Below, piece after piece: positions 26,045 through 34,406 of a stretch of 64,000 nucleotides of DNA. Position numbers and translations under genes: made by a program. The notes under the pieces were generated by a model. That model searched no databases. It saw only the letters and a program-made list of their open reading frames with translations, and was not told the origin of the DNA. Positions within the stretch are counted from its first letter, which is position 1; the number at the start of each line of letters is the position of its first letter. The stretch comes from Algoriphagus sp. (GTDB lineage: Bacteria; Bacteroidota; Bacteroidia; Cytophagales; Cyclobacteriaceae), in NCBI RefSeq assembly GCF_013373065.1, contig NZ_JABXIN010000003.1, positions 304,110 through 368,109 of the forward strand, written 5' to 3'.

Positions 26045-27610
26045 TTAATAATTGAAAACTTCTGTCCACGGAGTATGATAGGGGAGCCCACTATTAGTGG
26101 CTAATTGGTTAGCTAATTGTACTAGACGCCCTTCACGAATAAGTTGTATCGCCTCCTCCATATCGTCAGACATGATTCGGTCTTCTGTGATAGGTTTTAT
26201 GCAGGATCTGACAAATTCATAAATTTTCTGGAGAATTGGTCCGGATTGTAGAGGTTGATGGAAATCAATCGCTTGCACTGCATAGAAGAGTTCAATTCCT
26301 AGGATTTTTTCCACATTCTCAATCACTCGGAGTGCTTTTCTGGAACCAATACTCCCCATGCTGACATGATCTTCTTGCCCTAGGGATGTTGGGATTGAAT
26401 CTGCCGATGCTGGGAAGCATAATCCTTTGTTTTCGGAGGCCAAAGCCGCAGAAGTATACTGAGGAATCATCAATCCTGAGTTAAGCCCGGTTTCTTTTAG
26501 GAGTAATTTGGGAACTCCTGGGGTATCTCCTTCTATGGAAAGATAAATTCGCCGATCAGAAATATTTCCAATTTCTGAAGCAGCCAAGCATGCATAATCA
26601 AAAGTCATCGCAATAGGCTGCCCATGAAAATGTCCACCTGATACCGTGTGATTTTCATTAAATACGACTGGATTATCAGTCACAGAGTTGATTTCGATTT
26701 CGAGGGTCTCCTTCAGGTGAAGCCATGCATTCCAGCTAGCACCATGCACTTGGGGAATGCATCGTAGGGAATAAGGGTCCTGGACTCTCGTGCAGTTTAG
26801 ATGAGAAACGACTATTTCGGATCCTTTGAGAAGGTTGGCTATAGTATGAGCAACGTGCTGATTTCCTGCGAATGGCCGTAACGCGTGAAGTTCTGCTGAA
26901 AAAGGGTTGGCAGAACCCATCAACCCTTCAATCATCAAAGCCCCTGTTAAGGAGGCATTTTCAAGAAGATTATGGAATTTTTCAACGATTCGGATGCCAT
27001 GGGCGGACATGAATTGGGTACCATTGATTAATGCCAAGCCTTCTTTGGGACCTAATGAGAGGGGTGTCTTTTCAAATTGCCGGAGTACTTCTGCAGTTGT
27101 AAGCACAGTTCCCCTGTATAATACCTTTCCAAATCCAATCAATGGCAGAAATAAATGGGATAAGGGTGCTAAATCTCCGGATGCTCCAACAGAACCTTGA
27201 CTAGGAACAATAGGTAAGATGTCATTTTCCAACATCCAATGAATTCGCTCAAGTGTTTCGAATTGGATTCCAGAAAAACCTTGCGCCAAAGCATGAATTT
27301 TCAAAACCATCATCAACTTGGTGATTTCTGCATCCACAGGTTCACCCACACCGACTACATGGCTTTTCAGAAGATTTTCCTGTAAAGTGGTGGTCTGTTC
27401 TGGGGAAATAATGCTGGTACATAGTGGGCCAAAGCCTGTATTGATTCCATAAACAGCTTTTTCACCCTGGGCGATTTTGTTGACTGCTTCGGCAGATGCT
27501 TTTACTTTTTGGATGGTTTCTTTACTGAAAACACCTGTAGCTTCCTTTCTGGCTAATTTCAAAGCCCAGGATGCACTGAGATGGTCTTGTCCGTAATGGA
27601 ATGTTTGCAT
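26045..27610 (-). CDS. hutH: Histidine ammonia-lyase
   Basis: A 521-residue enzyme deaminating histidine to urocanate, the first step of the pathway. The MIO cofactor triad Ala143-Ser144-Gly145 lies in SQGSVGASGDLAPLSH. Other family motifs are YGINTGFGPL, NGTQFMSAHG, GGHFHGQP and QEDHVSMGS. The start used is the ATG at 27610 (MQTFHYGQDHLSA), matching the family N-terminus. A longer frame begins with a TTG at 27679, but lies within the leader just after the -7 box and encodes a basic, unconserved stretch. It is the first gene of the hut operon, divergent from a LysR-type regulator. Confidence 0.95.
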   Translation of the reverse strand: MQTFHYGQDHLSASWALKLARKEATGVFSKETIQKVKASAEAVNKIAQGEKAVYGINTGFGPLCTSIISPEQTTTLQENLLKSHVVGVGEPVDAEITKLMMVLKIHALAQGFSGIQFETLERIHWMLENDILPIVPSQGSVGASGDLAPLSHLFLPLIGFGKVLYRGTVLTTAEVLRQFEKTPLSLGPKEGLALINGTQFMSAHGIRIVEKFHNLLENASLTGALMIEGLMGSANPFSAELHALRPFAGNQHVAHTIANLLKGSEIVVSHLNCTRVQDPYSLRCIPQVHGASWNAWLHLKETLEIEINSVTDNPVVFNENHTVSGGHFHGQPIAMTFDYACLAASEIGNISDRRIYLSIEGDTPGVPKLLLKETGLNSGLMIPQYTSAALASENKGLCFPASADSIPTSLGQEDHVSMGSIGSRKALRVIENVEKILGIELFYAVQAIDFHQPLQSGPILQKIYEFVRSCIKPITEDRIMSDDMEEAIQLIREGRLVQLANQLATNSGLPYHTPWTEVFNY

Positions 27611-27686
27611 TGGTTTCGGAGAAAGGCGGTTTTCGGGTTTTCTTGTTCGAGTTTCAAGAGCTTTTGGCTTGGTCTTCAAGCTTTTT

Positions 27687-27694
27687 CAAAGGTA
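27687..27694 (-). promoter_or_regulatory. -7 box of the hut operon promoter
   Basis: TACCTTTG on the minus strand is a perfect TAnnTTTG. It lies 76 bases before the hutH ATG, giving a leader of roughly 70 bases. No TTG is found at the -33 position. Instead the palindrome at 27713-27735 covers that place, as expected for a promoter that needs an activator. Confidence 0.6.
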
Positions 27695-27712
27695 GAGCTT
27701 TCTAATGATGCT

Positions 27713-27735
27713 TATTGATACTATTTTTATCAATT
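27713..27735. promoter_or_regulatory. Probable LysR operator between hutH and its regulator
   Basis: TTGATA (27715-27720), 7 bases, TATCAA (27728-27733) forms an interrupted palindrome that extends to TATTGATA/TATCAATT with one mismatch. A further half-site, GTATCAAT, lies at 27751-27758 over the regulator's start codon, which would allow autorepression. The position just upstream of the hut -7 box fits LysR-type activation. Confidence 0.55.
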
Positions 27736-27756
27736 AATAATAACTGTAAGGTATCA

Positions 27757-28623
27757 ATGGAGCTAAGGCATTTACATTATTTTCAGGCTGTTGCTGAAGA
27801 ATTGAATTACAGAAAAGCTGCAGAGCGACTCTTTATATCCCAGCCGGGCCTTAGTCGCCAAATCAAGCAACTTGAAATGGAATTAGGGGTACAGCTTTTT
27901 GAGCGGGATAAAAAGCATGTCTCCTGTACTGCAGCAGGTGAATATTTAAAAGAGGAAGTTGAATTTGTACTGAACCACCTGGAAAACGTTAGACTTCAAA
28001 TTCGGGAAATTGCATCAGGAAAGGTGGGGGAGCTCCGAATAGGATTTTTAGGTTCGGCTTCGAATCAGCTTTTACCGGACTTACTGAATCGCTTAAATTC
28101 AAATTTTCCATTGATCTCCACTAGTTTGGAAGAATTGAGTAATCAAATCCAGGTGGAAATGCTCCAAAAAGATAAATTGGATTTGGGATTCGTTCGTTTG
28201 GCATCGGTTCCAGAAGACTTGTCCATTAAACCTGTTTTTAGAGATACTTTCTCCATTGTTGTACCCCAAAATCACCCCATTCACAAATCAGACTTTAAGT
28301 CTATTGCCCAATTTGCCCAAGAATCCTTTATCCTTTTTTCATCGGATTATTCAAATTATTACTATGAGCAAATCATTGGGATTTGTAGAGCTGCAGGATT
28401 TAATCCTCATGTCAAACACAAATCCGTCCATGCCTTAACCATCTTTCGATTGGTTGAAAACGGTTTGGGGGTAGCGATTATTCCTACCTCCTTGAAAGAG
28501 GGATATGATCTTAATGTCCGCTTTATGGAAATACCTGGGATTTCTCAGTTTACAGAGTTATCTGTAATATGGAAAGCTGAGAACAGAAATCCAGCCCTAA
28601 AGAAAGTGTTGTCACTATTGTAA
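27757..28623 (+). CDS. LysR-family transcriptional regulator, probable hut regulator
   Basis: A 288-residue LysR-type regulator: an N-terminal winged helix-turn-helix (MELRHLHYFQAVAEELNYRKAAERLFISQPGLSRQIKQLE, 1-40) and a periplasmic-binding-protein-like effector domain (about 90-288). The start at 27757 gives the canonical MELRHLxYF beginning, with AAGG five bases upstream. The frame opens earlier at a TTG (27715), which is inside the operator. It is divergent from hutHIUG with a palindrome between them, so it most likely senses a pathway intermediate such as urocanate and controls the operon (inference from layout). hut operons are often ruled by GntR-type HutC, so a LysR regulator here is less usual. 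Confidence 0.9.
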   Translation: MELRHLHYFQAVAEELNYRKAAERLFISQPGLSRQIKQLEMELGVQLFERDKKHVSCTAAGEYLKEEVEFVLNHLENVRLQIREIASGKVGELRIGFLGSASNQLLPDLLNRLNSNFPLISTSLEELSNQIQVEMLQKDKLDLGFVRLASVPEDLSIKPVFRDTFSIVVPQNHPIHKSDFKSIAQFAQESFILFSSDYSNYYYEQIIGICRAAGFNPHVKHKSVHALTIFRLVENGLGVAIIPTSLKEGYDLNVRFMEIPGISQFTELSVIWKAENRNPALKKVLSLL

Positions 28624-28662
28624 AAATGGGAGAAAACGCTGTTTTAGAAATGATAAAGCTAT

Positions 28663-28683
28663 ATGTCGGGTAAATGTCGGGTC
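28663..28683 (+). repeat. Short tandem direct repeat ATGTCGGGT
   Basis: ATGTCGGGT occurs at 28663-28671 and 28674-28682 (11-base period), about 80 bases upstream of the broken XRE gene. It may be the former operator of that regulator. Confidence 0.35.
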
Positions 28684-28760
28684 AATTCCGCCCCTTTTTC
28701 GTTCTAAAAATCTTCCATACAAAACATCTTGCCATGGTCAAACCAAAAACACATTTCACT

Positions 28761-29533
28761 ATGAAACAACCAGAATTAGGCAAGAAAATTTCTGAATTGA
28801 GAAAAGCCAAAGGATTGACTCAATAAGAGTTGGTCGAAAAATGTAATCTGAATGTAAGAACCATTCAACGCATCGAAGCAGGGGAGGTGACTCCAAGGTC
28901 CTATACCATTAAGGCTCTTTTTGAGGCTTTGGATTTTAAAGGTTTTGAGGAGAAAACTTCTCTAGAAAAAATTCTTTTATCTATTTGGGGATTGCAGCAG
29001 GTGTCATCTATTTCTTTTTATCCGTTTTTGAGTTAGGGTTTGAAATAGAGTATATCGGAGGAAAAGAGGAAATCAGCAGAAACGGTTTTTCCTTTATTAA
29101 AGTAGGATCTTATTTCAGCCACATCTTATTTATGTTGGCTTGGGTTCGCTTAGCCTCTTATTTCGCTAATTCATTTTTGAAGATAGGAGCTTGGATGATG
29201 GTAGGAGCCAATGCGATTTGGATGATTGTTGACTTATTTGCTCTTCAAGCGGATTTCTTTGAATTAGGTGATTATTACCTAATCAAAATCAGTTCGTTTG
29301 GTTTTTTCTATGTTCTATTGGGAATGGCCTTTTTAGGGTATAAAAATCGTTTCTCTACCATTCCTTTGATTGTAGGAATTCTCACGATTATTGGAGGTTT
29401 TCTGATGTTCACCGGATTAGCGGCTTTTTTAAGTTTGATTCCTTTGACTTTAGCAGAACTCGGACAAATTGGACTGATGATCTATTTTTCACAAAAAATC
29501 GGGAGAAGAAATTCTCCCGATTCTAGTTTGTAA
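28761..29533 (+). pseudogene. Broken XRE-type regulator with C-terminal membrane domain
   Basis: From the ATG at 28761 the frame reads MKQPELGKKISELRKAKGLTQ, then a TAA stop at 28824-28826 (codon 22). It continues in the same frame as ELVEKCNLNVRTIQRIEAGEVTPRS, a complete Cro/C1-type helix-turn-helix in which the stop replaces an expected Glu codon. A second lesion, a frameshift at about 28950-28985 (near an A-run), moves the rest into another frame, which encodes four or five membrane helices up to 29533 (GVIYFFLSVFELGFEIEYI ... GQIGLMIYFSQKIG). Helix-turn-helix regulators with a multi-helix membrane tail are common in Bacteroidota. Two independent lesions make this a pseudogene, though sequencing error is not excluded. 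Confidence 0.8.
29493..29522 (-). terminator. Intrinsic terminator of the propeller/LuxR regulator gene, inside the pseudogene end
   Basis: An 11-base perfect stem AATCGGGAGAA/TTCTCCCGATT (29497-29507, 29512-29522), followed on the minus strand by six T. It is placed 16 bases after the stop of the minus-strand gene ending at 29538 and overlaps the last codons of the convergent pseudogene frame. Confidence 0.75.
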
Positions 29534-29537
29534 ATCA

Positions 29538-32420
29538 TTAAAATTTAAGGATGAATTCCTGCAGGTTTTCGGAACGTTCCAATTGAATTTTTTTCCGTAG
29601 CCTGTACCGTGCAATTTCCACCCCTCTGATCGTAATATTCATCAAATTGGCAATTTCCTTGGAGGAAAGGTTCATTCTCAAGTAAGCACTCAATTTGATT
29701 TCTTGTGGACTGAGATCAGGAAAGGCTGCTTTGAATCGAGTCATAAAATCACCATGTACCTCGTCAAAATGCATTTCAAACTGTTCCCAATCTTTGTCAC
29801 CAGCAATGTTCTTTTCGATATTTTGAATGATCTTTTTAATCTCGTTTTTGACCTCCTGATTTTTACTTTTCTTGATGATATTGTTCAGGTTGGATTTAGT
29901 TTGAACAATAAATCCATTTTTGTTGATCAAATGCATAGTGGCAGAAGCCAACTCCTTGTTTTTGCTTTGGATCTCTGATTTGAGCTTTTCCGTTTTGAGT
30001 CGTTCAATTTCCTGCTTTGAACTTTTGAGGTCTTTTTCTTTTTGTTGAATCACTTTTGTTTGGGCTTCCTTGATTTGAGCGGCCTCTTCCTTCATTCGTT
30101 TATCCAAATACTTGAAAAGAAGATAGAGCAATAAGATTCCCGCAAGTGTATAAAAAAGATAGGCGAGGGTGCTTCTATACCAAGGGGGAAGAACTATAAA
30201 AGAATACCGATCTTCCTCTGAAATCTCCCCATAGATATTCTTGCTTCTTGCATGAAAAATATAGTCCCCTTCTCTTAAATTGGTGTAGGCTTTATCCCGT
30301 TTGGTCGTCCAGTCACCATATCCATCTTCCAGTCCTTCTAGCCAAAATTGAAATTGGGTGGTATTCTCATTGTTTGGAATAGGGTTACTTGCCTCGAATC
30401 TCAAATTGGCTTCTTTATAGGGGATAGCTGGAACTTCTATTTCAGATTTAGAATTAGTGAAGGTATCTCTTTGCAAATAATCACCTTGGGAAATCAAGGA
30501 GTCAGAAGCACCTGTTAAATAAACAGATCGAATAAGTGTAGGGAAAGAAATGGAAGGGCTAAAGTTTTTATCCAATTTATACCAAATAAAACCCTCATTT
30601 GCTGCGAAAAGCACCTCATTGGCACGAATGAGGGAGATATTCTGAAGGTCATCGTTTAGGAATGGCTTGATTTTATTAAAGATCTGATAGTTTTTTATGT
30701 AGGTTCCGTTGATTTGCCGTTCCAGAATCCCCACTTCTTTTTCCCCGATATAGAAAATATTTCCTAAGGGATCTTCGACCATGCTTGTAGCCAAAAAATC
30801 CGGCTCAAAATATTTTTCGAAAGTAGGGTGTTTTTCAAATCTATCCTGATCTGCATTGAATCGGTAAAGCCCATATTCCGTAGAGAAAACAAGCTCATTA
30901 TTTAGTTTCCAAACACTATTAAGCAGATTTGTTGGAAGTCCTGATTCTGTTCCATAGTATTTGAAAGTGACTGAATCCAGGCTTTCATTTAGTTTTAAGC
31001 GGTAGATTCCCTTATATCCGTGCGCCATCCAAATGTCCCCGTTGCCGTCCTGCTCGATTAATCGGGAAGACTCATTAAACCCATTTAATTTTCGTAAAAA
31101 TCGAATGGAGTTATTTCTAATTTCATACAAAAGCAGGCCATTATAACTACCACTGATAATCAATTCAGGATGATCCTTAAGTGGTTGGAAGTTCCAGATG
31201 CCAGTCGGTCCATCGATCCGGTTTGCTTTTCTATTTTCCAAAAGAAATGCACCATCATTCTGAGCTGAAAGCAAAAGGTTTTGAATTTGTGTAATTTGAT
31301 ACACCTGCCCGGTACCATTGATTAATGGACTGGTCTTTTTTGAAGATCCGGCTTCTATTTTTTCAGAAAAAAGTCCATAGTTCGTGCCATAGAAAATCTC
31401 ATTCTCTCTCAAAAAAGCATCATACCCAGTACCCGGTAAACCTGAAAATTGATCGATTAACCGAAAGGGTAGGCTGAGTTCTAAAAGAGTGATTCCATTG
31501 TTATGTCCAATCCACAAATTTCCACTAATGTCTTCAAAAAGGGATAAAATGGAATTGTTCCGTAATCCATTTTCCTTATTCATCTCAAGAAGATCCTCGC
31601 CATTCGTATCCAAAATATATAATCCATGACGCTGGGTTCCGATCGCTAAATTTCCATTTTTGAGTTGTTTAGCCTCATTGATCTGTACATCCTTAGGGAG
31701 TGTACTTTCCCAAGGCTGAACTCTAGTGCCGGAAATTTCAAAAACTCCTTGGTTCCGAGTAAATGCTAAATGACGGTTGTTTGAAAGCGAAATAAATCCT
31801 GCAATGAGCTTGTCAGCAAAAAATGCCCCCTCATTGACAGGGACTAGTTTGTTGTTTTCAAAAACAAGCAGTCCTTTTGATTTTTGGTTTACATAAAGCT
31901 TGTTATTGGTAAGGTGGAAACTCTCAAAATCCTGCTCACCGTCTAATACGGATTGAAATTCTTGGTCTTTATTAAAAATGAAAAGTTTGTCAAAGGTGCA
32001 AAAAATTACCATTTCCCTGATGAAATGGATTTTCCATATTTCCTCCAGATTTTTACTGTTTTCGGGAAGTTTGTCTGCTAATGAATGATAAATAAGTGCC
32101 CCTTTTTGGTCTGGTTTGAAATATCCGAATTCTGCTTGGCCAGAGGCATAAATGATTCCGCTTTCATCAATGGCGACGTCCCTGATTTTTGTACTGTTGG
32201 GTAAAGCATATCTTCTCCACTCGGCTCCATCATACTCTAATAATCCAAAATTATTCGCAACATAGATTAGGCCGGCAGTGCTTTGGGTAAAGGAAAAATT
32301 TTGGATTCCTCCTTGGTATTCGTGTGAGGAGTAAAATTTTGAAAAAGGAAGTCCGGGATTTTGCCCCCAGGAGTGAACAATAAGATTGAAAAATAAGAGA
32401 AATGTAAATCCGTATTTCAT
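29538..32420 (-). CDS. Propeller-sensor/LuxR-type one-component regulator (Y_Y_Y domain)
   Basis: A 960-residue membrane regulator. The signal/anchor MKYGFTFLLFFNLIVHSWGQ comes first, then about 600 residues of two-component-regulator-propeller repeats (e.g. IWKIHFIREM, NLWIGHNNGITLLE, IWMAHGYKGIYRL), a Y_Y_Y-type domain (about 640-715, QFWLEGLEDGYGDWT), one transmembrane helix (about 725-745), a coiled coil and a C-terminal LuxR-type helix-turn-helix (LSPQEIKLSAYLRMNLSSKEIANLMNITIRGVEIARYRLRKK). There is no histidine kinase domain, so signalling must pass from the periplasmic propeller to the DNA-binding end directly. A longer frame starts at 32483, but the signal peptide fits the ATG at 32420. 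It is divergent from a sugar porter, its probable target (inference). Confidence 0.88.
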   Translation of the reverse strand: MKYGFTFLLFFNLIVHSWGQNPGLPFSKFYSSHEYQGGIQNFSFTQSTAGLIYVANNFGLLEYDGAEWRRYALPNSTKIRDVAIDESGIIYASGQAEFGYFKPDQKGALIYHSLADKLPENSKNLEEIWKIHFIREMVIFCTFDKLFIFNKDQEFQSVLDGEQDFESFHLTNNKLYVNQKSKGLLVFENNKLVPVNEGAFFADKLIAGFISLSNNRHLAFTRNQGVFEISGTRVQPWESTLPKDVQINEAKQLKNGNLAIGTQRHGLYILDTNGEDLLEMNKENGLRNNSILSLFEDISGNLWIGHNNGITLLELSLPFRLIDQFSGLPGTGYDAFLRENEIFYGTNYGLFSEKIEAGSSKKTSPLINGTGQVYQITQIQNLLLSAQNDGAFLLENRKANRIDGPTGIWNFQPLKDHPELIISGSYNGLLLYEIRNNSIRFLRKLNGFNESSRLIEQDGNGDIWMAHGYKGIYRLKLNESLDSVTFKYYGTESGLPTNLLNSVWKLNNELVFSTEYGLYRFNADQDRFEKHPTFEKYFEPDFLATSMVEDPLGNIFYIGEKEVGILERQINGTYIKNYQIFNKIKPFLNDDLQNISLIRANEVLFAANEGFIWYKLDKNFSPSISFPTLIRSVYLTGASDSLISQGDYLQRDTFTNSKSEIEVPAIPYKEANLRFEASNPIPNNENTTQFQFWLEGLEDGYGDWTTKRDKAYTNLREGDYIFHARSKNIYGEISEEDRYSFIVLPPWYRSTLAYLFYTLAGILLLYLLFKYLDKRMKEEAAQIKEAQTKVIQQKEKDLKSSKQEIERLKTEKLKSEIQSKNKELASATMHLINKNGFIVQTKSNLNNIIKKSKNQEVKNEIKKIIQNIEKNIAGDKDWEQFEMHFDEVHGDFMTRFKAAFPDLSPQEIKLSAYLRMNLSSKEIANLMNITIRGVEIARYRLRKKIQLERSENLQEFILKF

Positions 32421-32739
32421 GGGTTTTTGGGCATTGATTTTAACCAATAAGCAAATCAAATTGATGTACCTAGTAGGTTCCAACGTTGAGGTTTTGGTGT
32501 AGCTAAAATAAGCTTCAAAATTAAAATGTAGGCCTTTTCCTATATTTCTTTTCTGCTTTGTGAAATTTTTGAAGGAGGGATGATGTGGTATTGTGGGGGT
32601 GTAATTTTGGGAAGTTTAGAATCAATTGATTTAATTACTTATAGGTTTATTATCTAATTTTCTAGCAAGTATCTAATTCTACCAAAAGGGATTTCAAATA
32701 AAGTCACTAGCTAACCATAACAATTCAACCCAAAATCCT
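32421..32739. other. 319-base divergent intergenic region
   Basis: This region separates the propeller regulator from the sugar porter. It contains a 12-base perfect palindrome AATCAATTGATT at 32620-32631 that may be an operator. There is no open frame of note, no RNA gene and no clear TAnnTTTG box. Confidence 0.4.
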
Positions 32740-34302
32740 ATGACAAAAAATCAATCTTATACGATACGGATTTCCCTTATTGTAGCACTAGGGGGATTTT
32801 TGATGGGTTTCGATGCATCCGTAATTTCTGGTGTGGTTAAGTTTATCGAAACAGAATTTGACTTAACCAAACTCGAACTAGGTTGGTCTGTAGCTTCCCT
32901 TACTTTGACGGCAACATTGGCTATGATGGTTTCCGGCCCCCTCAGCGATCGATATGGTAGAAGGAAGGTTCTTCAGGTAGCGGCGATTCTCTATGCGATA
33001 AGTGCATTTGGCTCTGCAGTAGCTCCAGATTTTGTGAGTCTGGTTATTGCTCGTATGATTGGAGGATTCGGTGTGGGAGCTTCTTTGATTCTGGCCCCCA
33101 TGTACATTGCAGAAATAGCACCTCCTGCGATGCGGGGAAGATTGGTTTCTTTCAATCAGCTGAATATTGTAATTGGTATCTCGGTAGCTTTTTTTACGAA
33201 TTATTTAATTCTTCAATTGGGAGAACTTGATTCAGATTGGGCCTTGAGCTTGGGGTTTGAAAAGTGGAATTGGCGATGGATGCTGGGATTGGAGTTTTTG
33301 CCAGCAGTTCTGTTTTATGTTGGTTTGTTTTTTGTCCCTAAAAGTCCCCGTTGGTTGGTGATGAAAGGTCAGACAGATCAGGCCATGTTGATCATGAATC
33401 AATTCACCAATCTAGAAGATGCTAAAAAACAGATTAATGATGCTATTCGAAGTATTCATGAAGAAAAGGACAAAGAAAAAGTCAAGCTAACCGAGTTTTT
33501 CAAACCTGCCTATCGATTGGTTTTAATCATCGGGGTTGTAATTGCGATACTTCAACAGATCACTGGAATCAATTCGGTGTTTTTCTATGCGCCAATGATT
33601 TTTGAGCAATCCGGAATTGGAACAGATGCATCCTTTATTCAGGCAATTTTGGTAGGCTTAACCAATTTAGTCTTTACGGTTTTGGCGATTCTTTTTATAG
33701 ATCGCCTCGGAAGAAAGCCTTTGTTACTTTTGGGGTTAGCTGGAATTGCTCTATGTATGGGTCTTTTAGCGTATGGGTTTGGTGATGCTACCTATGAATT
33801 GACATCCGAGTCAGTAAAAACTCTCCCAACAGAGATCAATCAAGAACGTTTAGCTCCCCTCATTCAAACGATTTTTGAGGATGACGTAAGCTTTAAAGAG
33901 GCAATTCGAGAAAGTCTTGGTGAAAAAGATGCATTAGCTTACGAGTCAAATCTAATTACAGCAGCTATTCAAATGAATCCAACTTTGATTTTGGTTGGCA
34001 TTCTCGGCTTCGTTGCGTCCTTTGCGATTTCAATTGGTCCCGTGATGTGGGTTTTATTTTCGGAACTTTTTCCAATTCATATCAAAGGAGCAGCCATCTC
34101 ATTTGTTGGTTTTATCAATTCCCTGATTAGCTATTTGGTACAACAGTTTTTTCCTTGGCAATTGGACACTATGGGAAGTAGTACCACCTTCCTGCTTTAT
34201 GGCCTTTTTGCAGCTTTAGGGTTCTTTTTTGTGATTTTTGTAGTTCCGGAAACAAAGAACAAATCATTGGAAGAATTAGAGGAGATTTTAATCAAAAGGT
34301 AA
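32740..34302 (+). CDS. MFS sugar porter (sugar:H+ symporter family)
   Basis: A 520-residue protein with 12 predicted membrane helices and the sugar porter signatures: DRYGRRK after helix 2, RMIGGFGVGA, MRGRLVSFNQL, PKSPRWLV before the central loop, QQITGINSVFFYAP in helix 7, DRLGRKP and the C-terminal PETKNKSLEELE. It is an inner-membrane transporter similar to XylE/GalP-type importers; the sugar is not readable. It has an unusual loop of about 65 residues between helices 9 and 10 (about 347-412) that would face the periplasm. Its divergent neighbour is a propeller/LuxR regulator. No terminator hairpin follows. Confidence 0.92.
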   Translation: MTKNQSYTIRISLIVALGGFLMGFDASVISGVVKFIETEFDLTKLELGWSVASLTLTATLAMMVSGPLSDRYGRRKVLQVAAILYAISAFGSAVAPDFVSLVIARMIGGFGVGASLILAPMYIAEIAPPAMRGRLVSFNQLNIVIGISVAFFTNYLILQLGELDSDWALSLGFEKWNWRWMLGLEFLPAVLFYVGLFFVPKSPRWLVMKGQTDQAMLIMNQFTNLEDAKKQINDAIRSIHEEKDKEKVKLTEFFKPAYRLVLIIGVVIAILQQITGINSVFFYAPMIFEQSGIGTDASFIQAILVGLTNLVFTVLAILFIDRLGRKPLLLLGLAGIALCMGLLAYGFGDATYELTSESVKTLPTEINQERLAPLIQTIFEDDVSFKEAIRESLGEKDALAYESNLITAAIQMNPTLILVGILGFVASFAISIGPVMWVLFSELFPIHIKGAAISFVGFINSLISYLVQQFFPWQLDTMGSSTTFLLYGLFAALGFFFVIFVVPETKNKSLEELEEILIKR

Positions 34303-34406
34303 AAGAATTCAATCTTCGAATAAAGCCATGAAATACCCCATTTCTTAATAGGTAGATTTACCAAAATTCCTTTTAAAAATGGGAGTTCAACTAAAGGACT
34401 TATCTC

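Noticed and set aside
26035..26091. Longer hutI start inside hutH
   Set aside because: The extra 19 residues overlap hutH and have no counterpart in the family.
27611..27679. Longer hutH start (TTG)
   Set aside because: A basic, unconserved extension lying just downstream of the hut -7 box; the ATG at 27610 matches the family.
28830..29036. Separate 68-codon HTH gene
   Set aside because: It starts at a TTG in the middle of the helix-turn-helix and lacks its first helices; it is a fragment of the pseudogene.
28985..29533. Separate 182-codon membrane protein gene
   Set aside because: It starts at a TTG without ribosome binding site and continues, in another frame, the broken XRE gene; kept as part of the pseudogene.
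32421..32483. Longer start of the propeller regulator
   Set aside because: It would place 21 residues before a clear signal peptide that begins at the ATG at 32420.
34303..34406. Terminator between the sugar porter and menD
   Set aside because: CCCATTT and AAATGGG could pair but over a loop of about 30 bases and without a T-run.
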